A DNA stretch of 64,000 bases, taken from Isoetes taiwanensis (Eukaryota > Streptophyta > Lycopodiopsida > Isoetales > Isoetaceae). The DNA lies in the NCBI GenBank assembly GCA_021234155.1, contig JAJEKV010000004.1, positions 5,148,109 to 5,212,108 of the forward strand, written 5' to 3'. A program made the translations under genes and the position numbers. Positions 33,891 through 43,410 of the stretch are shown here, one piece after another. How positions within the stretch are numbered: the first letter of the stretch is position 1; each line of letters starts with the position of its first letter. The notes under the pieces are model-generated. The model was not told the origin of the DNA and did not search any database. It saw only the letters and a list, made by a program, of their open reading frames with translations.

Positions 33891-35699
33891 TATTGTTATT
33901 GCTTTGACGGCCTATCTATTTTATTTATCTAACGGCCCATATTTTGCAGTCCGTATGTGGAGCAGTTGCGGCACGCTCGTAACCAATGGATCGAATATGG
34001 AAAACCAATGCCGACCAGACAAGGGCAATCTAAGAGTGCCGAATTCAAATTACTGGAAAAGACACTGTGCCAAACTATAATACAGGACAAGAGTAAGGGC
34101 ACCAGATCAAAGAAGAAAAAAGGGGATGCACAAGCTGGCTCAGAAGATCAAACGGTGCCAAAGGATGCCTGCAAGATTGTTTTTTCTTCTGACCAGGTAT
34201 GGGAAAAGTGGAACGAATTTTGGGACGCCTATACGGAAAAGAAGTTGCCAGATTCGTATGGCAGGTTTCCTCTGCAAGATACGTCTATTTTTGATATAGG
34301 TATCACAGAAATGAGAAAGGCACAAGGATTGGATGATGCCTGTTCTAGATAGGTGCATCAGAAAGGAAGTTGTCTACAAGAAAACGTCTGCAGCAAAGCA
34401 CTTGACATCTTTCGAAGATGCATGCGAATTGCTAAAAAATATGAAAGTCCTGAAAAAGGCTGTTGGCGAAGAACTGCAAAGGCTCACAGGAGACTTCATG
34501 TTATCAGAGATAGGCTTAATGCAAAAGTACAACGTATCTAATGATGACATTAAGAAATATGTGTTTTGGTCAAAAGATTTTGTGAAGCAGCAAAAGGCGA
34601 AGAATGTGGCAACTCTAAAGGGGATTCACACGAAAGTGGCGTCTGACCTAAAAAGAAAAGTTGCTTTGGTGAAACAGACGCCAGAAGAGGAGTCTCCTTT
34701 TTTCTATAAGGTGTTCACTGGTTATAAGTGTGCCATACCAGACGTGGGTGATGGGCCAACCGACATCACTCTATTTGTTCTTGATAGCCGTGGCACGAGA
34801 TGGACACAAGATGATTACAGCACCTTCTTCAATACATGCAGTGGTTTTTTAATCGAGATGCATTATACTATCGTGACGGTTTGCCACTCCCGACATGTCC
34901 ACACGATATGCACTAGCTGCTGCAAATGATCTCGAATGCATTAAAGTGATGAGGCAAGCAGTAATGATAGATGAAAACAAAGATAGTGAGTTTAGTACCA
35001 AAAGTAAGATCTCACATGTGCTAGTCCTTATGATAGCCATTATGGATGATAAAGAATATGAAAGACTCAAGGGGAAACCAGAAGGTGAGAAGATTGCTTG
35101 GCAGTGCTATCGGCTAGATGAACCCCTATTGAAGAATGTTTTTTATGTCGAATCCAATGCTGAAGACAAAGGGAAAGGGACTGCAGATGTGGATGTGGAT
35201 CTTATAGAGGACGAAGAGGAAGAGGAAGAAGAAAAACTCGGGTCGACCCCGCCCTTAATTCACTAATCAAGTATGAGCTAACGGACAGCGCATAAGGGGA
35301 GGTGAATAAGTACGGGTTTCTTTTGCCCCTTCGAAGTTTTCTCGATCGAAGCCTTACGCCCTTTAGAGTCAACGTGTTGGGAGTTTCATGTTGGAGGTTA
35401 TGTCGGGTGGGAAGCTCTGAAGCTAGCTAGGAAATGCCAAAGTGTGGTCTCTGATGGTCAAGCCAAGGACTTCCTTGATATTTTTTTCGAGAAAGTGCTA
35501 GAGGTGGCACCTAGGGGTCCGATAGGTAGTGCAAGAAATAAAGCTTCCACCTCTAAGTCCGAATTACCTCCGTGACCGGGCCGCAGAGCGGGAAGAAATG
35601 AGAAAGCGGATGGAGCACATAAAGATGAATCGACAACTACTAGGTTAACTAATCAGGCGGCCCGACATCGCGGCCTATACTTCCAATCACATTTGAAAA

Positions 35700-36591
35700 T
35701 CCGACTGAAGGGGATGTAGAGAACGCAAACCAAGAAGACAAAATCCAAGATGATACAGTGGATTCGGAAAGCTCTAGTCAGGTTAGCATAAAGAGTAATG
35801 AAGTATCAACCATAGTTCAAACACTAAGTGATGTGGTTGACACTTCTGGCAGACCGAAGACAACCGAGAGTAAGCTCATCATTGCGGAAGTTGAACAGGA
35901 ACCAGAAAGGTATGTTCTTCAAACCGAAATGAAAATCGCGCCAGGCGCGATTTCAATTTTCTTTTTCCTTGTCTCACAAGTGTGTGCTTTCTTATTACAG
36001 ACCTAAACCGGTTTCCTCCAAAATTTTGGTGTTCGATTTGAATGGAGTGCTCTGCAAAACGTTACCTAAAGCACAATTCGACCTATCATGGTATGCACAG
36101 AAACCATTTGAGACACGTACGAAATGGGTATATCCGCGGCCGTATCTGAAGGAGATGTTAGACCAAGCTTTCACTTTATTTCGTTGTGCAATTTGGTCGT
36201 CGATGGAGAATAGAAATATACAGGAAGTTTTGAGAGTAGTTCCTGAATTACATAGAGATTGGGCATCCGCTTTGGGATCGTGAGCAAATGTAAGTCATTT
36301 AAAAACCGAAGGATCCGGCCGTAAGAATATATTTGTGAAATGCTTGGCGACATGATGGATGACTTGGATGCTCAGGAGAAGGAAGGCATTATTATAGTTG
36401 ATGATGACGCCTTTGAAGTGTTGCTTCAATCAGTCCACCGATCACTAAATCCACCATCCTATCATCCCGATATGGTTACCACAGATGATTTTCTCGCTAA
36501 GCTTCATTGGTGTCATGCAAGAAATAGCTTCGGGGAAAAGCGTCAAGATATACAAACACTATACCAACTTGATCTGGATAGGGGAAATTGA
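35700..36591 (+). pseudogene. FCP1-like HAD phosphatase domain, decayed
   Basis: An acidic linker exon ending at 35909 (EVEQEPER) is spliced over a 91-nt intron to 36001, reading PKPVSSKILVFDLNGVLCKT ... KWVYPRPYLKEMLDQAF ... AIWSSMENRNIQEVL. After a frame break near 36283-36340 it continues IFVKCLGDMMDDLD ... GIIIVDDDAFEVLLQSVH ... SYHPD. This is the FCP1/NIF-type HAD fold as in plant DLNGLL proteins. DLNG keeps the nucleophile Asp but has Asn where the classical DxDxT motif has its second Asp; IWSS is motif II and VDDD the metal-binding motif. The intron contains one GC palindrome (35937-35949). Because it follows the methyltransferase-like region in the same direction, and the 47-48 kb copy has the same order, the two may be one gene. 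Confidence 0.6.
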
Positions 36592-36599
36592 TTGTGGGA

Positions 36600-38430
36600 C
36601 CTTGAGAAAATCGTTTCTAGAAAGGGAACTCTTTTGATATATATGTATCTGGGAAATACACTTTCCATAAAAGTTTTGAATATGAAATATACTTTACACC
36701 AACCTCATTCGAATATATTGTGTTCTTATATCGGCATTATTGGTTACCATGTATGCGTATTGTTTTTTATATTATGTGTATAGTTTGCTATACTTGCAAT
36801 AATTTGTATGTATATATGGGTCAATAATTTAGGTGTGTATAAATAGGTATGCATGAAATTGGCAAAACCGCCTGGCCTCCGGGCCGCTTTGTTATTATGG
36901 CACATTCTATTACCCGCAAGATGAACCATGCGGACCTCGCAGTGCCGCGAAGTTAGAAAATAGAACTTCGGGACTGGCTTGATGTCAATTTGCTATGAAT
37001 CCCGCCCCGCTTCTATCCCGATCCCTTTGATGTTGTAATCCATCTTATACGGAATCCGAGAGCATGGTTTGTTCATGATCGACGGGATCTCAAAGAAAAA
37101 CCGCAAAGCACCGATTCGACGATGAATCAGATTAGTTTTTAAGTTTATGTTCCATTATAATGCGTTATTTATTAAGAAAAGAAAACCACGCCACGGCGGT
37201 TAATTTGAACCATGAAAATCTCTCGTTTTTGTAGCAACTTTGCTTCGTTATTTATTCATAAAAGCACTACAATTTCAATGTTTAGATTTCGTTGTCGTCC
37301 GTGATGGTACGAATTAATAAGCAATTTCCTACTTTTTATATTGCCAACATTCTGTCATAATATGGGTCATTTGCATCGAATATTTGAATGCCTTTGCATT
37401 TCAACATAAAATGCATCTTCCGAGCCCGAAAATGAACTCAGTGCAAAAGTGTGGTTAATTCAATATAATGGTCAATAAAAGGCTTATACAGCGCGATTTT
37501 GGAACAGACATAATCCCAATTTAATTGAATGATGGTTTAAGGTTCTCAAACAAATGTTTCAAGTTAGAAATAACTCCGATTTGCCCCTAGATCCACTATC
37601 AAGGTCTAGAAAAACTTAGGTTCAATGAGCCACTATTACCTTTGATTTCCTTAACATGGGCCACTAGGATCTTTAAGGTTTCTATTTGGTGCTACCATGG
37701 TGCTGAGATGTTGGAGATCCAAGAGACAAAGTTATGAAGACAACAGGTCATGAGCATCCAGATCTTCACAGCATAGTTGTTGAAATTATTGGATACGTAT
37801 GCGTTAGTGCTGCTACATTGGCATCATAGAAGAGCTATGCATATAATTTGCACATTTGGCTAACATTTAACTAGTACATATGTGCATGAGCTAAAGGTTT
37901 GAAGACTTCCATCTTTGTAGACTCCAAGGTGACACCTATGATGAAGAACCAAGGGAAGGACATTCATTGGACATCATACAAGTATGGCAAGGAGGTTGAA
38001 ATTCAAGAAAGAAGAATTGAGCTCAAAGTTGAAGACCCTTTTGCTAGAGTTTAGAAGACCCCTCAAGTTTAGAGCTTGGAAGGCTCCTCAAGATTCATTG
38101 GTATGTGGCTAGATCCAAGTTATTATGGCATGAGCGCTATTTCCCAAGGCTTCTTTCATGTTCCTACCATCTTGATCCTATCCATGAAACACCCTTCATG
38201 CTCCACAATTCCTATCTCCATGCCCCATCACCATATTCCCTAGCCAAAGCTGGCAAAAAGTCTTCTTTCTAGTCAAAGCACATCACACACCTATCATTCA
38301 TCCACCGTCTTGAGAAAATGCAAAAAACTTCACCAAAATTCAGCTATTCCTATGGTCTTAGACTATTTTCTCTCTCTAAAGCAAAAACTAGAGAGAGAAA
38401 GTGCACATTTTTTCTAAACAATTTTGAAAA
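36600..38430. other. Anonymous intergenic DNA
   Basis: No supported gene. AT-rich 3' flank of the HAD-like pseudogene, then low-information sequence. Confidence 0.4.
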
Positions 38431-38780
38431 GGCAAAATTTCCAAGTCATTGTATAAAGACTTAATGTACATGTGCACAAGTGCCAAATATGATGCCACAT
38501 TATCCACACCATCTTCAAAATGTCAAACATCATCCATATCATCACCCAAGTATATCCACATCACCATACACGTGTCATCCACATCATCACCACTTCTCAA
38601 AAAGTTTTGACTAGAAAAAATCATTTTGCCACTTTACTTGACACATCATCACCTCATTGTGCCATGTCATCACCCATTTGCCACATCACTCCATGAACTT
38701 GCCACACGAAATTTAGCCTCATTTTTAGCCAAAAATCAAGATGTCCTCAAAATGGCCCTGGATCCTTAGATTGCCGGGCT
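38430..38780 (-). repeat. CCACATCATCACC-rich dispersed repeat
   Basis: Imperfect repeats of CCACATCATCACC and GCCACATCA with AGTTTTGACTAGAAAA occur here; in reverse complement they match the 1540-2300 element. They abut the end of the gag fragment at 38825. Confidence 0.5.
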
Positions 38781-38824
38781 GGTGGCTCCATTCTACTCTT
38801 ATTGGTATCATTTGAGATGATTTG

Positions 38825-40656
38825 TTAGACTGAAATTTCTGATTTTGTTCTTTTCCTTAACTCTTGCAATAAATTTGGAGAATAATGCATCAATTGCTCC
38901 AGAGTAAGTGTAACTTTAGTGGCCAAAACTTGGCTGATCACATCATCTTCATTTTGAATTTCCTCATCCACCATAGGAGGCATCACTATGGGCTGATTTT
39001 CGTCTATAGACTGAAACTGTTCTGTAGCCAGCACATTGAATTTCACCTTCTTAGGTGCTAATATCTTCAAAGCTTGTCCCTTCAAAGCCTTTGGAAAAGA
39101 GGTCTTAGTCTTCTCCGCAATTGGCACTACTCTTAGTTCTTGCACCACCTTTTATGATCTTGTAACCGCATTTACTTCTCCAATCTCTTCTTCTTGTTGA
39201 AATGGGTCACTGTCTACCTCAACAAATCCACAATTTACTACTGATTTTGCCTTCTCTTGTTTCTTAAGCTCCTCAATAAGAGCCTTAACTTGAGGATTAT
39301 CAATGTACTTTGCATCTTGAATGCGAACATCATTATTAGGAAGAGGTACTGATTCAAACACTTGCTGCCTTGGTAGATACTTGTTGGTTGCCCATTCCGG
39401 TTTCCCATGAATTTTCCAACAAGTACTCTCATCATGCTTGAATTTATCACATAACTTACAATACAAATGAGCCTTACTTGGATACCATCCCTGTTTTGGC
39501 TGCACCATTTGTGTGGAACTCATTGGAACTTGTTGGGCAATTGGAGCTTGTGGTATCATTGGAACTTCTGGTATGATAGGTGCTGCCTGCATTGGTTGAA
39601 TAGGAATAGGTGGTGCTTGTTGCATAACAGCAAATACCGGATTGGCCCTCTCAAAGAATCTCTTCTCCCTACATTCTTGATCATTATGGCCCTTTATTTG
39701 GCATCTTGAGCAGAATTTCAGCAATCTACATGTAGTGTCAGATTGTCCAATAGATCCACAATACTCACAAGTAATAAACTGTACCTCCCTTGGCTTCTCA
39801 CCAATTGTAAGCTTAGAAACCTTGGCTGCAATATCCTCTGTTTTATGCTCTGGAGCAGCAACTTCATGAATGTATCCCAGCTTATCTTCAGCCTTGAGAG
39901 CATACTTTTGTGCCTCTAGTAATGTTGTAGGTTGTTTGGCCTTCACCTTATGAGCAATAGCTCGTTTCAGCCCCTTCACATACCATTCAATATCCATTTC
40001 ATCACTCCTTGCAATCTTCCAATGAACCACGGCTTTGAGAATCGCAATATACCTCTGATTATACTCTCTAATTGATTCATCTTCCTTTTGTGTGAAATTG
40101 GTCCCTTTTTCCATAGTCTTATCCTTACCATGAACTACCTGATAATTAGCAATGAAAGCTTCCTTTATAATTCTTGATATGTCATGGTATCTGGCTGAGT
40201 TTGTGCCCATTCCTCCACTGAATCTTGCAAAGAACTATGAAACCAAAGCAAATAATCTCCAGCCGGTAACTTACATTGCTGGCAATACCTCTCAAACTTC
40301 ACAATATGCTTCAAAAGATCCCGATCCACCAGATCATCAAACTTTGGAATCCCCATTGTCTGAAAACCCCATACCATAGGTGGTAATACAGCCACCTCTG
40401 CCTCTTCTTGGGTTTCTTGAAATTGGAAAAACGAAATTGAATCTCCCTTCAATTTGAAAAATGAATTTGGATTACCTTCTAGATCGGTAAATAGAATCAA
40501 AACCTCCTGGATCTGAGAATTAGACCCCAGACCGGCTCCCAAATCTGAAAACGAAATTGAATCTTGATGCAGTTTTGAGCCAAAACATTGACTCACCGGT
40601 CCCCTTCTTGTTACGATGGAGCTTGGTGGGATATCCTTCTTACTTCTCTTGGGCAT
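38825..40656 (-). pseudogene. gag: Ty3/gypsy gag, frameshifted and lacking pol
   Basis: Three minus-strand frames follow one another: 40656-40165 (start MPKRSKKDIPPSSIVTRRGP, retrotrans-gag helices KFERYCQQCKLPAGDYLLWF), 40210-39152 (EYNQRYIAIL, then zinc knuckles) and 39148-38825. The knuckles are CSRC-x4-H-x4-C and CKLC-x4-H-x4-C, both intact, and CEYCGSIGQSDTTC, where the usual His is Gln; the 46 kb copy keeps His at this place. A frame change at about 40190 and a stop at about 39150 break it. No protease or reverse transcriptase follows; the element is truncated near 38820. Confidence 0.8.
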
Positions 40657-40819
40657 AAAACTATGCTCCCTTTGTCAAATTGTACCCCACAAATCAATTA
40701 CGGCAATATCCCCTTCACCCAAGAAATTGCTCCTTTCTCAATGGTGTCGTTCTTTACCGACGATCACCAATACCAATGGTAACAACTCCTTTTTCAATGG
40801 AAATTCTTGCCAATCAAGG

Positions 40820-41115
40820 GTCTGTCGCCCACCGTGGTCGCCAAATTGTTAGAGCCTGGACTCTAAACTTGCAAGAAAGATGGAAAAACCCCACAATCCA
40901 AGCTCAATCTATCAGATCAAGGCAATGCACAACATAAAGAATCATCATCTCCATAGCTAGATCAAGCAAAATACCCTCTCTCAATACACCGTCTCTCTGC
41001 TTAGATAATACAGTGATGATAATCCCCCCTGCACACCACAATGCATATGTGCATATCTCCTCCACGCGTGCATGTGTGTATATCCCGCTATATAGAATAT
41101 ACGATCTCTTATACC
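40820..41115 (-). mobile_element. Gypsy LTR followed by primer-binding-like site
   Basis: In minus orientation the LTR ends CCAGGCTCTAACA at 40847, followed by ATTTGGCGACCACGGTGGGC (40846-40827), a TGGCGACC-type primer-binding region, and then the gag start. The upstream LTR boundary is uncertain (about 41100-41120) and lies just after the integrase reading frame. A matching LTR end occurs in opposite orientation at 46961-47000. Confidence 0.6.
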
Positions 41116-41124
41116 ACCTCAATA

Positions 41125-41575
41125 GTGGTGAGTGTGGTGAATAGTGAGTGGTGAGTGTGGTGCCCGACCTGGTACCTCTTTATCAATCAGAAATGGGCCT
41201 TCCCATGGGCTTTAAAATTTGGATAGATGCTGCTTAGTGGTCTTGCACAACACCAATTGCCCTTCCTCAAATGGATTGACAATCTGTAACCTGTCTTTGA
41301 TAAGCTTTACTTTCTGTTTATGCCTCATATTGAAGTCTGCCGCTTCTTGTCTCATCTCTTGCAATTGCAGCAAATCATCCATCCTATTATACATTTGATT
41401 TAGAGTTGGAACTTCTCCTAAATTGTCATAATAAGGTAGCTCCACAAATGAACACAAAGGAATGTCCAAATGAATCGGCATCACAGCTTGCACTCCATAA
41501 ACCAATTCAAATGGTGCAAAGCTTGTAGCCAACTTGTAAGTACACCTGAAACTCCACAAGGCACCTGTCCAGGGG
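41125..41575 (-). pseudogene. Gypsy integrase C-terminal fragment
   Basis: The minus frame reads CTYKLATSFAPFELVYGVQA followed by VMPIHL ... LLQLQEMRQEAADFNMRHKQ ... PFEEGQLVLCKT, the well-known C-terminal integrase region (T-x-F-x-P-F-x-L-V-Y-G), and after a one-base slip PWEGPFLID. The catalytic core is missing. It lies directly 5' (minus sense) of the LTR, so the order is integrase, LTR, gag. Confidence 0.75.
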
Positions 41576-41870
41576 GGTTCACCTCTATATAAGGGGCATA
41601 TGGCATGTGCGTGCATCAAGTCAGGAAAAACCCCTCTGTATACAACTGACCCTCCATAGAAACCCCTATGTATATGGTCCCATACTGTCGAAGAATCATA
41701 CCCGATTCCATACTTTTACACCCAGTCTAAGCACTTCTTGCCCTACCCTCAACCTTATTTTTACGTCCATTTTTCATTCATGTATCCTACTCTCTACCAT
41801 ATTTTTACATCCAGTCCGCAAATGTTACATCCAGTCAGTATTTAGGGTTCTTGCTAGCGCCATTTGAGTT
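41575..41870 (+). repeat. Dispersed repeat, inverted copy of 9.30-9.48 kb
   Basis: Shares CACCTCTATATA, a GGCAT(G/C)TGCGT word and AAAAACCCCT-TGTATAC with the reverse complement of 9300-9480. TTTTTACATCCAGTC words recur at about 41715-41840. Confidence 0.5.
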
Positions 41871-42202
41871 CAATGGTCACTCCAAAAAATAAGAAAAAGA
41901 AATACGCCTGGAATTTTATATATTTTAATTAAATCGATTTTAGGATGACATCATAACGAAATTCATTATTGATTATTTAATAATGACTTTAAATTAATTA
42001 TTGTTACGGATTTTATTTTCGGGCACGTCTTTTAAGGACGTCATTATGGTGAATTTCGCCATGCAGCTGCCGCCAATGGCATAACCCGATCCGAGCTCTT
42101 CAGCTCTTCCCCCCAACGCTGCTCCAACGCCTATTCCTCTCCTCCTCCCGATCCGATACTCCCGATCCTCCTTCTCCGCCTATTCCTCTCCCACATCCGA
42201 CA

Positions 42203-42520
42203 ATGGCGCGGATTAAGACCACCGCCCGGCTGCCCACTGAAGAATCCCTGGGCTCTGCTCTACCCAAGGAAGAGGTCGCGCCTGAGGCCGCGGAAGAGCC
42301 CCCGGAAGAGCCCAAGGGCACGAAGCTGAAAGTTGTGGCGAAATTTTCGTGCATGGAAGTGGTGCACATGCAAGATCATGGAGCTCATATCACTGAAAAA
42401 GTTCAGCAGTGGGTTGATCGGGTGACTCCTGCATATGAGCGGGTTTTGGAGATGAAAATCCGTGAAAGAGGGAACAATCTGTATGTGCTGCTTAGGATGC
42501 CACCTCCGGGCAGTTGGTGA
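42203..42520 (+). CDS. Hypothetical 105-aa protein with histone-H3-like N-terminus
   Basis: It starts MARIKTTARLPTEESLGSAL, where 7 of the first 9 residues equal the histone H3 tail (MARTKQTAR). It then turns acidic and Pro-rich (EEVAPEAAEEPPEEPKGTK), followed by a compact region, VVAKFSCMEVVHMQDHGAHI ... ERVLEMKIRERGNNLYVLLR. The rest is not a histone fold. The upstream 200 bp is pyrimidine-rich and more GC-rich than its surroundings, like a leader. It could be a stand-alone small gene, a first exon, or a captured H3 start joined to other sequence. No homology assigned. Confidence 0.4.
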   Translation: MARIKTTARLPTEESLGSALPKEEVAPEAAEEPPEEPKGTKLKVVAKFSCMEVVHMQDHGAHITEKVQQWVDRVTPAYERVLEMKIRERGNNLYVLLRMPPPGSW

Positions 42521-42529
42521 AGCGCCTCC

Positions 42530-43400
42530 GTTAGTCTGACCTCCGTTCCGGCCTCCGTCATTCTCATATCCTTTAAGTTATGCCTCCAGGACGTTCATAA
42601 TAGCTTAGGTTTTTTTATTTGCCAGCTCTTGACAGTAAATACGAAATCTCCCTAACTTGTTTTGTAAAGCTCCTGATATGTTTTGTTTTGTAAAGCTTCT
42701 GATCTGATCTGATCCAGGCAGTTGCTTTGTTTTGTAAATGGCCATGAAAACTGCCATGCGCAGGTGTGAACCTTCCTTTTTGTAAAGTATCTTATTATAA
42801 TATGAATATGACGCGGTTTCAGACATTAAGACTTGTGTTTTAGTTTGTCTCTTAATATGTTTCTTTTATGTAATGTTCTTAACCAAAATCAGACTTCAAA
42901 CAGTTTATGGTTTGTTGTTTTTAAAGTATGATTTTCATTATGTCTTATGTCCTCATGTCATGCCAGATTAAAATAGAGTGTAGGGTAACAGCATCTGCTG
43001 TTTTGGAAGCATTTTATTATGCTTCTGTAAATGCTGCAGAAAAGAATCATCGAGTAATGGAATCAGAAAGGCAGAAAGCATACCTAACTAACTAGTTCCA
43101 CAAGCAACCAGTAGCCACTGTTTATTGCATTCAAAGTAAAGTTTAAACAAGATCACAGTTTCTACATGGAATGCATTAAGTAAAGCAAAGCAAATAGAAC
43201 ATGCTCGAGATTTATACAAAGCAGAAAACTGCTCTTAAACTTAAACTGTTGAAATGGTAGCTTTAATCATAAATGATCATTGATAAAGTACTTGACAAAT
43301 ATCTGCCTGAACCTTATGCACTCCCTAGACCTTCTGCTTTCCCTTGTCACCTACAAAAAAAATGAAAGAGAAGAGACAGTTAGTAGCAGAATTCAACCAT
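42530..43400. other. Intergenic DNA between divergently read genes
   Basis: No supported gene. TTTTGTTTTGTAAAGCTTCTGAT is locally duplicated near 42660-42710. Confidence 0.4.
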
Positions 43401-43410
43401 TTGAAGACAT

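Larger units (their letters stand above)
31652..35576 (+). pseudogene. ParB-like plus permuted amino-DNA-methyltransferase-like gene, decayed
   Basis: Exon 31652-32695 and exon 33950 onward join in frame (AAAAG|GTATTT ... TTTGCAG|TCC, giving KSPYVEQLRHARNQW). The first exon encodes a charged region, then HPVHVDMLFRSTKAMFVSRR, a segment ending VVPFD, and FMIIDGQHSVEAQKVL. The I-D-G-Q-H core is typical of ParB/DGQHR-type domains. The second carries a basic region, then ITLFVLDSRGTRWTQDDYST followed by IVTVC (position of methyltransferase motif IV). Last, near 35309-35576, comes ALRPLESTCWEFHVGGYVGW followed by EALKLARKCQSVVSD (position of motif I, the SAM-binding loop). Motif IV before motif I is the beta-class order of N4/N6 amino-methyltransferases. 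DPPY is replaced by LDSRG, so activity is doubtful. An in-frame TAG (32254) and frame breaks near 32497, 34340, 34880 and 35270 show decay, yet splice sites survive. ParB-methyltransferase fusions are known in bacteria and phages; the assignment here is inference. Confidence 0.5.

Noticed and set aside
30200-36591. Bacterial or phage contamination because of ParB and methyltransferase motifs
   Set aside because: Consensus GT-AG introns that restore frame, a plant-type FCP1-HAD domain, plant MITE and transposon insertions and a second diverged copy argue for nuclear DNA.
38825-41575. Complete gypsy retrotransposon
   Set aside because: Protease, reverse transcriptase and RNase H are absent, and the order of pieces is not that of one element.
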